Source: Actinomadura montaniterrae (lineage in GTDB: Bacteria > Actinomycetota > Actinomycetes > Streptosporangiales > Streptosporangiaceae). Taken from it: a DNA stretch of 62,131 bases. Numbering within the stretch: the stretch's first letter is position 1; every line of letters begins with the position of its first letter. The stretch is from contig NZ_WBMR01000034.1 in NCBI RefSeq assembly GCF_008923365.1, positions 1 to 62,131 on the forward strand, written 5' to 3'. Positions 24,450 to 33,800 of this stretch are shown in pieces. Under the pieces are notes generated by a model. It was not told the origin of the DNA, did not search any database, and saw only the letters and a program-made list of their open reading frames with translations. The position numbers and the translations under genes are program-made.

Positions 24450-24971
24450 ATGGACGATGACGAGCTGATCGCGGCCATGGCGGGCGGCGACGACACGGCC
24501 TTGCGGGACCTGTTCTCGCGGCACGCGCCGTGGCTCGCCGCGCGCCTCGGGCGCATGCTCGCCGCCGACGCCGTCGAGGACGTGCTGCAGGAGACGTTCC
24601 TCGGCGTCTGGAAGGGCGCCCGGAGCTACCGCCCGGACCGCGGGCGACCGGACGGCGCCGGCGCGGGCGGCTGGCTGTGGGGCATCGCGCGGAGGCAGGC
24701 GGCGCTGTGGGCGCGCCGCAACCGGCCGCCCAACCTGCTGCCGCCTCATCCGCAGGCCGACCAGCACGAACGGGCGCTGACCCGGATCGAGCTGGACGCG
24801 GCCGTGGCGGGGCTCGACGAGCCCGACCGCGAGCTGTGGCGGCTGCTGTACGAGGAGGACCGGAGCGTGGCGGAGGTGGCACAGACCATGGGCATCCCCG
24901 AGGGCACCGTGAAGAGCCGGGCCTTCCGCGCCCGGCGGTTCCTGCGCACCGCGCTGGGAGGCCCGTCATGA
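24450..24971 (+). CDS. ECF-type RNA polymerase sigma factor
   Basis: This 173-residue sigma-70-family protein has region 2 (FSRHAPWLAARLGRML, then VEDVLQETFLGVWKGA) and region 4 (LDEPDRELWRLLYEEDRSVAEVAQTMGIPEGTVKSRAFRARRFL). The ATG at 24450 has GAGGAG immediately upstream; a GTG at 24447 is possible. The next genes on the same strand encode a membrane protein and an ABC transporter, and no zinc-binding anti-sigma gene is present, so the neighbouring membrane protein may serve as the control partner. Confidence 0.88.
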   Translation: MDDDELIAAMAGGDDTALRDLFSRHAPWLAARLGRMLAADAVEDVLQETFLGVWKGARSYRPDRGRPDGAGAGGWLWGIARRQAALWARRNRPPNLLPPHPQADQHERALTRIELDAAVAGLDEPDRELWRLLYEEDRSVAEVAQTMGIPEGTVKSRAFRARRFLRTALGGPS

Positions 24972-25017
24972 AGGAGGCCGTCATGAGAGCCGCCCGGAGG
25001 GAGAGGAAGGAGCCGGA

Positions 25018-25728
25018 ATGAACGAGACACCCGACCTCGAGCGGGTGTGGCTCGGTGTCGCCGCACAGATCTGGCACCGTCCGCCCGGACGCGTCGAGCG
25101 GGCGCTCGCCGCGCTGCTGCGGTCGGACGGGCTCGCCCGGGCGCTGCTGTCCACGCCGTCCCTGCTGCTGCCCTGGTTGCTGGCCTCCATCGCCGTGCTC
25201 GGCGCCGGGACGGTCGCGTCGCTGGCGACCGGGACCGCGCTGGTCCCGCTGCTGGCGCCGGTCGTCGCGGCCGCCGGCATCGCCTACGCCTACGGCCCCG
25301 GCGTCGACCCCGCCTACGAACTGACCCGCACGCTGCCGATCGGCGACCGGATGGTGCTGCTCGTCCGGGTCCCCGCCGTCTTCGGTACGGACGCGCTGCT
25401 CGGCCTGGCCGCGTCGGCGGCGTCCGCGCACGCCGCCGCGGTCACCTTCGGCTGGCTGGTCCCGATGGCGGCGGTGTCGGCGTTCGCGCTGGCGGTGGCG
25501 ACGCTGACGAGATCGGCCAACACGGGCGTCGCCGCCGGGCTCACCGTCTGGTGCCTCGCCGTACTGTCCGCGCGGGCCGTGACCGGGCATGCCGCCGCCG
25601 CGGTCGCCCGGCCCGCGCTGCTCGTCCCGTACGCGGTCCTGGCCGTGGTCTGCGCGGCCGTCGTCCTGATCGGCACCAGCACCCCGGCCGCGCCGAGGTC
25701 CGGCCCGGCGAAGCGAGGTTGGCAGTGA
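25018..25728 (+). CDS. Integral membrane protein of ECF/ABC operon
   Basis: The product is 236 residues. A cytosolic N-terminal helix (DLERVWLGVAAQIWHRPPGR) is followed by about six hydrophobic helices. The N-terminal segment, next to a sigma factor gene and lacking a zinc-binding HxxxCxxC, could act as a sigma-sequestering domain, though this is inference. The start follows AGGAAGGAG. The stop overlaps the GTG of the ABC ATPase gene (GTGA), so the genes are coupled. Homologues seem conserved beside ABC transporters in actinomycetes. Confidence 0.75.
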   Translation: MNETPDLERVWLGVAAQIWHRPPGRVERALAALLRSDGLARALLSTPSLLLPWLLASIAVLGAGTVASLATGTALVPLLAPVVAAAGIAYAYGPGVDPAYELTRTLPIGDRMVLLVRVPAVFGTDALLGLAASAASAHAAAVTFGWLVPMAAVSAFALAVATLTRSANTGVAAGLTVWCLAVLSARAVTGHAAAAVARPALLVPYAVLAVVCAAVVLIGTSTPAAPRSGPAKRGWQ

Positions 25729-26468
25729 ACGTGGAGACCAGGGGCCTGACGCGGTCCTTCCGCCGCAGGCAGGCCGTCGCCGGCGTCGACCTGCGGATCG
25801 GGCCCGGCGTGTACGGGCTGCTCGGGCCGAACGGGGCGGGCAAGACCTCGCTGCTGCGCGTGCTGGCGACGGTGATCCCGCCGTCGGCCGGCGACCTGCG
25901 GCTGCTCGGCCGCGACCCCGCCGGGCACGCGGAACGCCGCGAGATCCGGCGCCGCCTCGGCTACCTGCCGCAGGACCTCGGCTACTACTCCGGCTTCACC
26001 GTCGTGGAGTTCGTGGAGTACATCGCGCTGCTGAAGGACATGCCGCGCGCCCGGGTCCCGCGCGCCGTCGCCTCCGCCGTCGAGGACGTCGGCCTCGGCA
26101 ACCGCGCCCGCTCCAAGCTGCGCACGCTGTCGGGCGGGATGCTGCGGCGGGTCGGCATCGCGCAGGCGATCGTGAACGAGCCCGAGCTGCTGCTGCTGGA
26201 CGAGCCCACCGCCGGGCTCGACCCCGAACAGCGCGTCCAGTTCCGCACCCTGATGCGCCGCATGGGGGAGCGGGCGACCGTCATCGTCAGCACCCACCTC
26301 GTCGAGGACGTCGGCGCCGCATGCGACCAGGTCGGGCTGATGTCCGACGGGCGGCTGGTCTTCACCGGCACACCGGCCGAACTGAGCGCCCGGGGCGCCG
26401 GCACCGGCATCGGGGACGCGCCGCTCGAACGCGGCTACAGCGCCGTCCTCGCGGAGACCCGGACATGA
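25725..26468 (+). CDS. ABC transporter ATP-binding protein
   Basis: This 247-residue ATPase has the Walker A motif GPNGAGKTS, the Q-loop YLPQDLG, the signature LSGGMLRRV, Walker B ELLLLDEPTAGLD and the switch His in VSTHLVEDV. The fold belongs to the drug/CcmA-type exporter class. The GTG start overlaps the membrane-protein stop, and the gene ends with ATGA overlap into the permease. The operon context suggests export or envelope stress response under the upstream sigma factor. Confidence 0.92.
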   Translation: MNVETRGLTRSFRRRQAVAGVDLRIGPGVYGLLGPNGAGKTSLLRVLATVIPPSAGDLRLLGRDPAGHAERREIRRRLGYLPQDLGYYSGFTVVEFVEYIALLKDMPRARVPRAVASAVEDVGLGNRARSKLRTLSGGMLRRVGIAQAIVNEPELLLLDEPTAGLDPEQRVQFRTLMRRMGERATVIVSTHLVEDVGAACDQVGLMSDGRLVFTGTPAELSARGAGTGIGDAPLERGYSAVLAETRT

Positions 26469-27829
26469 TGGGCCTGCTGCGGCTGGAACTCCGCCGCAAC
26501 GTCACCCCCTTCCTGCTGCCCACCCTGGCCGTCCTGCTGTGGATCTCGCCGTACGGGCGCTCGGTCACCGCGTCGGCCGTCTGGACCCGCCGCGGCGAGG
26601 CATTGCAGGAGACCCTCCTCGGCCTCGGCCCGGTCATCGCCGGCGCCGCCGCATGGACCGCGTCCCGGGAGAAACGCGCCCGCACGGGCGAGCTGCTGGT
26701 GAGCACCGCGCGCGGCGGCTGGAGCCGCACCCTTCCCGGCTGCGCCGCGACGGCGCTGTGGGGCCTGGCGTTCCTGTCCGCGGCGACCGGCTTCCTGTAC
26801 GGGCTGACGGCGCACACGGCGAGCTGGGGATCCCCGCCCTGGTGGCCGGTCGCCGCGACCTTCGCCGCGTTCCTGGCGTTCTGCGCCGCCGGGCACGCCA
26901 CCGGCGCGATGCTGTCCGGACGGTTCGTCGCGCCCCTCACCGCGATCGGCGCGTTCCTGCTGCTGGTCGTCGCGGGCACGCTGAAGTCCACCGGCGTCGC
27001 CGTGGGCCTGGTCAGCCCGGTCGGCCAGGTCACCGATCCGTACCGCGCGCTGTTCTACCGGACGGGCCACGACCTTCCCGCCGTCGAGCTGATCTTCGCC
27101 GCCGGCCTGGTCGCCGTCGCGCTCGGCCCGCTCGCCCTGCGCGGCGCCGCCGGCGGACCGCTCGTCCGGACGGCCGGGATCATCCTGACGGCCACCGGCA
27201 CCGCCGCCGCAGGCGCCGGACTCTGGCTCGCCGGGACCGGGCGTGTCGACGCCGGCCGCGGCATCGCCGTGATCCCGCGACTGGAGTCCCGCGGCGACGG
27301 CCGTCCGGTGCCCTACACCCCGGCCTGCGACCGCGGACCGATCCAGATCTGCGTCCACCCGGCGCTCAAGGCGCGCCTTCCCGACGTGGCCGCCGCGGTG
27401 CGTCCGGTGACCAGCCAGCTGGCGGGCCTGCCCGGGGTCCCGTCCCGGATCGACCAGAGACCGGTCGACGGCCCGCACATCACGGACGGCGTCCTCTCCG
27501 TGCCGGCTCCCTTCGACGCCTACGACAAACGAGGACCGGTCACCGGCCGCGCCGCGCGCAGCATGCGCGCCGACACGGCGGCCGGTCTCCTGTTCGGAGC
27601 GTGGGACGGCACCGACCCCGCACGCCAAGCCGCCGTCCTCGCCGTCCTCATCGCGGCCGGGGACCCTCCGGACGCGTCCGCGCTGCCCACCCGCGGCGGC
27701 CCCACCCCCGCCGTCCTCGCCGCCGCCCACCGCCTAGCCGCACTCCCCCCACCGACCCGCCACCAATGGTTCGCCACCCACCTCCACCCCCTCCGCACCA
27801 CCCACCTCCCCCCAAATGCCCTCCCCTGA
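26465..27829 (+). CDS. ABC transporter permease-like membrane protein
   Basis: The product is 454 residues. The first 260 contain about six to seven membrane helices typical of ABC-2 permeases; the last 190 form a soluble domain with a CDRGPIQICVHPAL segment (a Cys pair) that is probably extracytoplasmic. The ATG at 26465 overlaps the ATPase stop. Just after the stop at 27829 the DNA turns into a long degenerate repeat. The last 20 residues are Pro/His-rich and look like the start of the same repeat-like composition. Confidence 0.78.
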   Translation: MMGLLRLELRRNVTPFLLPTLAVLLWISPYGRSVTASAVWTRRGEALQETLLGLGPVIAGAAAWTASREKRARTGELLVSTARGGWSRTLPGCAATALWGLAFLSAATGFLYGLTAHTASWGSPPWWPVAATFAAFLAFCAAGHATGAMLSGRFVAPLTAIGAFLLLVVAGTLKSTGVAVGLVSPVGQVTDPYRALFYRTGHDLPAVELIFAAGLVAVALGPLALRGAAGGPLVRTAGIILTATGTAAAGAGLWLAGTGRVDAGRGIAVIPRLESRGDGRPVPYTPACDRGPIQICVHPALKARLPDVAAAVRPVTSQLAGLPGVPSRIDQRPVDGPHITDGVLSVPAPFDAYDKRGPVTGRAARSMRADTAAGLLFGAWDGTDPARQAAVLAVLIAAGDPPDASALPTRGGPTPAVLAAAHRLAALPPPTRHQWFATHLHPLRTTHLPPNALP

Positions 27830-28745
27830 CCCCACCCCCAACACGCCGCGCCGCCCCCACGCCGTGCCGCGGAGCGTCCCGCGCCTCCCCGCTGCACCCG
27901 GCCCCCGCACCGCGCCGAGCCCTCGCGCCGCCCCCAATACGCTGCGCCGTACCTCCGCCCCGCGCCCTGCCGCGTTCCCGCCCACGCTGTGCCGCATTCC
28001 CGCCCCGCGCTGTGCTGCGTACCCGGCCCGCGCGGCGCTGCGTTCCCGCCCCGCGCGGCGCTGCGGTCGCGTTCCGCGTCCCCGCACCGCGCCGTGACGT
28101 GTTCCCGTGCCGCGTCCGCCGTGCCGCGCCCAATACGCTGCGCGGTACCTCCGCCCCACGCCGTGCTGTGTTTCCGTCCCGCGCTTCCGCGCCGCGTCCC
28201 GCGCTTCCGCGCCGCGTCCCGCGCTTCCGCGCCGCGTCCCCACACTGCGCCGAGCCCTCGCGTCGCGCCCAATACGCTGCGCCGTACCTCCGCCCCGCGC
28301 TGTGCTGCGTTCCCGCCCCGCGCTGTGCCGCGGTCGCGGTTCCGCGTCCCGCGCCTCCGCGCCGCGCTCCCACCCCCGCACCGCGCCGCACCGCGCCTCC
28401 GTGTCATGCCCTTCGCACCGCGCCTCCGTGCCGCGCCTCCGCGCCGTACACCCGCCCCCGCGCCGCGCCGAGCCCCCGCGCCGTGCCGAGCCCTGGCGCC
28501 GTGCCGCGTCCTCTCAGCCGCGCTGTGTCGCTGTGCCGCCGCGCCGCGCCGCGTCCCGTGCCTTCGCGCTGCGTCCCAACCCCGCAGCCGCCGAGCCGTG
28601 GCGTCGCGCTGGGCCTTCCGTGCCGGGCACTCGACGCCGCGACGCGCCCTCCGTGCTGCGTTTGCGTGTCGTGCTGCGTTTGTGTGTCGGGGCTGGGGTT
28701 TTGCTCGGGTTGTTGGTGGTTGTTGGTGGTTGTTGGTGGTTGTTG
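27830..28745. repeat. Degenerate GC-rich minisatellite (about 0.9 kb)
   Basis: This is a non-coding stretch between two genes of the ABC operon with strong C excess on the plus strand. It is built from degenerate units related to CCGCGC(T)GTGCTGCGTTCCCG. Clear exact repeats include GCGCTTCCGCGCCGCGTCCC three times in tandem (28181-28240), CCAATACGCTGCG(C/G)(C/G)GTACC at 27934, 28130 and 28269, an 18-bp duplication GTGCTGCGTTTG(C/T)GTGTC (28653-28688) and TGTTGGTGGT three times (28711-28740). All six frames hold Arg/Ala/Pro-rich ORFs without domain or codon evidence, so I do not call them genes. Confidence 0.8.
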
Positions 28746-28765
28746 ATCAGGGAGGTGTTGTTGTG

Positions 28766-29356
28766 ATGTCGATGCCGGCGTTGCGGCTGGTTCGGTTGCA
28801 TTTGGCTTCTCGGCGGGCCGGGCCTGCGGTGGGGGCGATCGCGTGTGTCGCGCTTGTGTTGGTGCTGCCGATTCCCCGGTCGGGTGGGGCGCTCGGCGCG
28901 ATGGTTCCGCTGGTCGTCGCGATGGGGGCCGCGGCGGTGGTCGGCGCCGCCACCGGGAGCCCCATCGGGGAGGTCGAGCGGGTCACCGGGCGTCACCTGC
29001 CCGTCCTGCGCATCTTGACGGTGGTGCTGCTGTTCGCCGCGGCCACGGTGCTGTTCGCGGCCGCTGCCGTGGGCCGGGCACCGACCGGCGGAACCCTGGC
29101 CCTGATCCGGGCATGTGCCGGCCTGACCGGCATGACGCTGCTCACCGCGGTCGTCGCCGGCCCGCACCGCTGCTGGACGCTGCCGCTCGCCTACACGATC
29201 CTGTGCGGGCGCGCCCTCGAACGGTCATGGGCATCGCTGTGGTTCTGGCCGATCCGCACCGCGCACGACCCGACCGCCGCCACGGTCGCCGCCGCCCTTC
29301 TGCTCGCCGGGCTGCTGGCCATCGCGGCCCGCGCCGCACCCGGCGGACGCTCCTAG
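28766..29356 (+). CDS. Multi-pass membrane protein, probable ABC-system partner
   Basis: This 196-residue protein has about five hydrophobic segments and few charged residues. The ATG at 28766 (or GTG at 28763) follows GGGAGG at 28750-28755. It shares strand and general composition with the permease gene upstream, from which the minisatellite separates it by 0.9 kb; originally the two may have been closer. No domain is recognised. The tandem TGTTGGTGGT repeat ends immediately upstream of its ribosome binding site. Confidence 0.7.
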   Translation: MSMPALRLVRLHLASRRAGPAVGAIACVALVLVLPIPRSGGALGAMVPLVVAMGAAAVVGAATGSPIGEVERVTGRHLPVLRILTVVLLFAAATVLFAAAAVGRAPTGGTLALIRACAGLTGMTLLTAVVAGPHRCWTLPLAYTILCGRALERSWASLWFWPIRTAHDPTAATVAAALLLAGLLAIAARAAPGGRS

Positions 29357-29381
29357 GATCGGCCGCCATGGAGAACCCCGA

Positions 29382-29813
29382 ATGCCTCGTGTGCGAGCAC
29401 AACGGCCGGATGGACCGCTGCCGCCTCGGGAAATCGTCGCGTTCGACGAGCGCTGGCGCGTGGCGCACGCGTTCGGCACCGGGACGCCCGGCTGGCTCGT
29501 GCTCATGCCGCGCCGGCACGTCACCGCCGTCGCGGAGCTGACGGACGCGGAGGCCGCCGCGCTGGGGTCCTGGCAGGTGCGGCTGTCGCGGGCGCTGCAC
29601 GCGGTCACCGGATGCGGCAAGACCTACATCGCGCAGTTCGCCGAGGCCGAAGGGTTCTCGCACGTACACTTCCACATCGTCCCGCGCGCGGACGACCTGC
29701 CTGATGACCTGCGCGGGCCGCGGGTGTTCGCGCTGCTCGGACGCGCGCCGGAGGAAGACGTCGGCGAGACGCGGCGGGACGAGCTCGCGCTGGCGCTCCG
29801 GCGGCATCTGTGA
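29382..29813 (+). CDS. HIT-family nucleotide hydrolase, probably frameshifted at 5-prime end
   Basis: The 143-residue frame carries the HIT motif SHVHFHIVPR and surrounding conserved residues of a diadenosine-polyphosphate/nucleotide hydrolase. The beginning is odd: the ATG at 29368 in another frame encodes MENPECLVCEHNGRMD, the usual Cys-pair N-terminus of such proteins, but it runs out of register near 29413-29420 and the HIT core continues in the -1 frame. One missing base would restore a single protein. Either a real mutation, a sequence error or start-site divergence is possible. The core motif is intact. Confidence 0.7.
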   Translation: MPRVRAQRPDGPLPPREIVAFDERWRVAHAFGTGTPGWLVLMPRRHVTAVAELTDAEAAALGSWQVRLSRALHAVTGCGKTYIAQFAEAEGFSHVHFHIVPRADDLPDDLRGPRVFALLGRAPEEDVGETRRDELALALRRHL

Positions 29814-29877
29814 CCTGCGGGATTAAACGAGGAGCGGCAATGGTTATCGGTGTCGTTCTGAACGGAGGAGGTTCCCG

Positions 29878-30042
29878 ATGGCACGAAACGACGTCCGGCC
29901 GGTGGTGAAGCTGCGGTCGACCGCGGGCAGCGGCCACACGTACGTGACCCGCAAGAACCGCCGGAACGACCCCGACCGCCTGGTTCTCCGCAAGTACGAC
30001 CCGGTGCGGCGCGCCCACGTGCTGTACCGCGAGGAACGCTGA
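29878..30042 (+). CDS. rpmG: 50S ribosomal protein L33 (zinc-free type)
   Basis: This 54-residue bL33 has the family core [24 protein letters not shown] and KYDP but lacks the two CxxC zinc ligands. It therefore belongs to the Cys-minus class that can replace the zinc form when zinc is scarce. GGAGG sits 7-8 nt upstream of the ATG. The gene is single, with its own strong terminator 8 nt downstream. Such paralogues are often controlled by Zur; a weak candidate site lies upstream, see findings. Confidence 0.93.
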   Translation: MARNDVRPVVKLRSTAGSGHTYVTRKNRRNDPDRLVLRKYDPVRRAHVLYREER

Positions 30043-30049
30043 TCCTGGA

Positions 30050-30086
30050 GCGCGCCCGCCGAGTCTTTCGGCGGGCGCGCACTTTT
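30050..30086 (+). terminator. Intrinsic terminator of rpmG
   Basis: A perfect 13-bp stem, GCGCGCCCGCCGA and TCGGCGGGCGCGC, with a 5-nt loop is followed by ACTTTT. It begins 8 nt after the rpmG stop. Confidence 0.88.
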
Positions 30087-30134
30087 CCGAGCGTGGATCG
30101 GTTCGGTGGGTGATGGACCGGGCGGCTTCGGGCG

Positions 30135-30671
30135 TCAGGGCGGCGTGGCTTGGGCGAGGATCTGGTGGAGTTCGGTCGAGCGGCGCGCGGCGATGGCGCC
30201 CTCGCGGGTGCGGGTGGAGATCTTGTGCTGCAGGTCCGCGACGTCCGCGCCGCCGTGGCGGGGGTGGGCGAGCATGCCCTGGATGACGTTGGTGAGGTCG
30301 ACGCCCACGTCCGCGCGGACGTCGCCGGTCGCGACGCCCTGACCCACCGCGAAGCGCAGGCGGAGCAGGGCCTGGCGGAACGAGACCGACGGCACCGGGG
30401 CGGGAGCCGGGGCCGGGGCCGAGAAGGTGCGCCGGCCTTGCGCGGGAGTCGGACGGGGCGCCGGGGCGGTCGGTGACGCGGCCTGGAGGGGGAGGAGCCG
30501 TCCGCGCGGGCGATCGGGGGCGCTGAGGGTGTCGCCGAGCCCGAGGACGAGGGTGGCCGCGGCGGCGATCGTCGCGACGACCCCGGCGAGCGCGAGCCAC
30601 GGGAAGGGCGACCGGCGGCGGGTCCGCGGCAGCGCGGCCCGCCAGTCGGCTCCCGCGGGCTCGGCGGTCAT
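30135..30671 (-). CDS. Single-pass membrane protein with FIMAH-like C-terminus
   Basis: The product is 178 residues. A cytosolic Arg-rich N-terminus (RTRRRSPFPW) precedes one membrane helix (about 24-45), then a Pro/Ala-rich linker and a C-terminal helical domain. The final segment, ADVADLQHKISTRTREGAIAARRSTELHQIL, resembles FIMAH-type domains found in extracytoplasmic sensor regions. The RBS GGGAGG fits the ATG. It is divergent from nothing obvious, lying 209 bp after the large oxidoreductase gene on the same strand. Function unknown. Confidence 0.7.
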   Translation of the reverse strand: MTAEPAGADWRAALPRTRRRSPFPWLALAGVVATIAAAATLVLGLGDTLSAPDRPRGRLLPLQAASPTAPAPRPTPAQGRRTFSAPAPAPAPVPSVSFRQALLRLRFAVGQGVATGDVRADVGVDLTNVIQGMLAHPRHGGADVADLQHKISTRTREGAIAARRSTELHQILAQATPP

Positions 30672-30880
30672 GGGTCCCTCCCCGGTCGGACGGCGACGGC
30701 GGGTCACCGGCCGTGCGCCATGTTCCGGAGTACGCCGGACGGGGCGGCGACGGTTCGACGGGGCTGCGGGGCGAGCGGAAAAGGAGTCCGGGCCGGCGGC
30801 GGTTCGAAACGGGAGCGGGGAATGCAGCCGGCCGCGGCCCCGCGCCACGTCGTTGGGGTGCGGGCCGCGGCCGGCCGGTC

Positions 30881-33800
30881 CTACCTGTTCCCGGCGGGGA
30901 GCGGCTGCTCCGCGCGCCAGGAGCCGAGGAGGTCGCGCAGCCTGTCGTGGTAGCGGGCGATGTTCGCGGTCTTGACGTCCTCGTAGCCGCGGATCATGTC
31001 GGGCAGTTCGGCGATCTCGACGGCGAGGGCGTGGTTGTCCTTGTCGAGGCCGCGGGCGAGCTCGTCGACGACCGCGAGGTACTCGGCGACGAGGCGGCGT
31101 TCGGCGCGGCGCTGGGCGGTGGCGCCGAACGGGTCGAACGGGGTGCCGCGCAGCCGCCGCATCGCGCGCAGCGCGTGGAACGCGGGACGGGCCGTCCGGC
31201 CGAGCGCGATCTTGCGGTCGACGCCGACGGCGCGCAGCAGCGGCGGGTGCAGCATGTACCGGACGGTGGCGCCCGCGCCGAACTGCTCCTCGACCTGGCG
31301 GGTGAGCGCCGGGTCGAGGTGGAGGCGCGCGACCTCGTACTCGTCCTTGTAGGCCATGAGCTTGTGCAGGTGGCGGGCGACGGCGACGGCGAGCCGCTGC
31401 CCGGACGCGACGGCGTCGCGTTCGGCGGCGGCGACGCGCAGGACGGCGTCGAGGTACCGCTTGGCGAGCGCGAGGTCCTGGTAGGCGGCGAGGTCGGGGA
31501 CGCGGATCCGCAGCACGCGGGCCAGCTCGTCGTCGGTGCCCGACGCGTCCACGAGGTTCATGGCGGCGGGCGCGTTGACGGCGAGGGGCCGCTGGACGGC
31601 GGGGGCGGCGGGCGGTTCGGCCCAGCCGGGCTCCAGGACGAGCCGCCGGCCCGCCCGGAACGCCTGGACGTTCGCGTCGACCTGGACGCCGTTGAGGGCG
31701 AGCGCCTCCTCGATCGCGCGCGCCGACAGCGGCAGCAGCCCGGCCTGGTAGGCGGCGCCGACGACGACGAAGTTCGCGGTTGTGGTGCTGCCGAACCAGC
31801 GTTCGGCCAGGTCCAGGGCGTCGAGCGCGACGAGCCGGGCGGCGTCGGTGCGGGCGGCGATCTGCCGGAAGAGGGACGCGCTCGGCGGCAGCGACGCCGT
31901 CACGTCGGTGATCATCCGGCCGGTCGGGACCTCGCTGGTGGACACGACGGCGGTGGTGCGGCCGGGGGCGCAGCGGCGCAGGTTGGTCTCGGACGTGCCT
32001 GCGAGCGCGTCGAACACCAGGTAGGCGTCGGCGCCGCCGTCCCCGATCATGCCGGGGCGCTCGGCGGGGGCGGCGCCGATCCGCAGGTGGGAGACCACCG
32101 CGCCGGCCTTCTGGCTGAGCCCGGTCTGGTCGAGGGCGCGGGCGTGCCGGCCGTCGAGGAGCGCGGCGGTGGCGAGGACCTGGTTGACGGTGACGACGCC
32201 GGTGCCGCCGATGCCGACGAGCAGGACGTCCGCCGCGTCCGGCCGGGAGGCGGGCTCGGAGAGCTCGCCGATCTTCGGCAGCGCGGGCCCGGACGGCCTC
32301 CGTTCGCCCGGGATCACGGTGACGAACGACGGGCAGTCGCCGTCGACGCAGGAGTAGTCCTTGTTGCAGGACGTCTGGTTGATCTGCGTCTTGCGGCCGA
32401 ACTCGGTCTCGACGGGCTCGACGCTGAGGCAGTTGGACTTGGTGCCGCAGTCGCCGCAGCCCTCGCAGACCGCCTCGTTGATCAGCACGCGGGTCTGCGG
32501 GTCGGGGACGAGGCCGCGCTTGCGCTTGCGGCGGGTCTCGGCGGCGCACGCCTGGTCGTAGAGGAGCACGGTGACGCCGGGGATCTCGCGCAGTTCCCGC
32601 TGGACGGCGTCGAGGTCGTCGCGGTGCCGGACCCGGACGCCGGGCGCCCACTGAGTGCCGCGCGGGTAGCGGGACGGGTCGTCCGCGACCACGACGATCT
32701 TCGCGACGCCCTCGGCGTGCAGCATGCGGGTGATGGACGCGGGGTCGGTGCCGCCGTCGGCGTCCTGCCCGCCGGTCATCGCGACGGCCGCGTTGTAGAG
32801 CAGCTTGAAGGTGATGTTGGTGCCGGCGGCGACGGCCTGCCGGACCGCGAGGCTGCCGGAGTGGAAGAACGTGCCGTCGCCGAGGTTCTGGAACATGTGC
32901 CCGGTGCCGGTGAACGGCGCGGCGCCGACCCACATCGCGCCCTCGCCGCCCATCTGCGTGGTGCCGATGCTGCGGTCCTGGAAGACGGTCATGACGTGGC
33001 AGCCGATGCCGCTCGCCGCCATCGACCCGTCGGGGACGACCGTGGACCGGTTGTGCGGGCAGCCGGAGCAGAAGTACGGGGTGCGGGCGGGCGCGAGCAG
33101 GTTGATGCTCGGCTTGCGCGGGCGCAGGGCCGGGTCGCGCAGGTCGACGTGGTCCTCGCCGACGCGGTCGGCGAGGAGCCGGGCGAGCGCCTTGACGATC
33201 CGGTCGGCGGTGAGGCCGCCGTCCGCGGGGACGAGGGGCGCGCCGTCGGGCCCGTTCTTGCCGAGCACGGCGGGCCGCTCCGGCGCGTCGTACAGCAGGT
33301 CGCGGATCTGCGTCTCGACGAACGCGCGCTTCTCCTCGACGACGACGATCTCGCGGAGGCCGGCGGCGAACGCGCGGAGCCGCACCGGGTCGAGCGGGTG
33401 GATCAGGGCGAGCCTGAGGAGCCGGACGCCGCGCCGGGCGAGGGCCGCGTCGTCGAGGCCGAGCCGGTCGAGGGCCTCGCGCAGTTCGAGGTAGGTGCGG
33501 CCGGACGCGACGAGCCCGATGGCGGCGTCGCCGGTGGCGCCCTCGATGACGTCGAGGCCGTTCGCGGACGCGTAGGCCGCCGCGGCGCGGAGCCGTCCGT
33601 GCAGGACCTCGGCTTCGAGGGACGTCGTGTCCTTGAGGTCGACGCCGGGGCGCCGCGTCGGCTTCCAGGGGCGGCCACGCCATTCCAGTTCGGGGACGAC
33701 CGGGTCCGGGACGGGCGCGACGTCCACGACCTCGAGCGAGTCCGCGACGTCGGTGACGAGCTTGAACCCGGTCCACGCGCCGCTGAACCGGGACATCTCG

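Noticed and set aside
27520..28407. Long Arg/Gly/Ala-rich open frames in the repeat block, both strands
   Set aside because: Several frames overlap on both strands and reflect the repeat composition; none has a ribosome binding site, domain or codon bias of the neighbouring genes.
27830..28745. CRISPR-like array in the repeat-rich block
   Set aside because: Repeat units vary in length and spacing, are degenerate, and the intervening sequence is itself related to the repeats. No cas genes are present.
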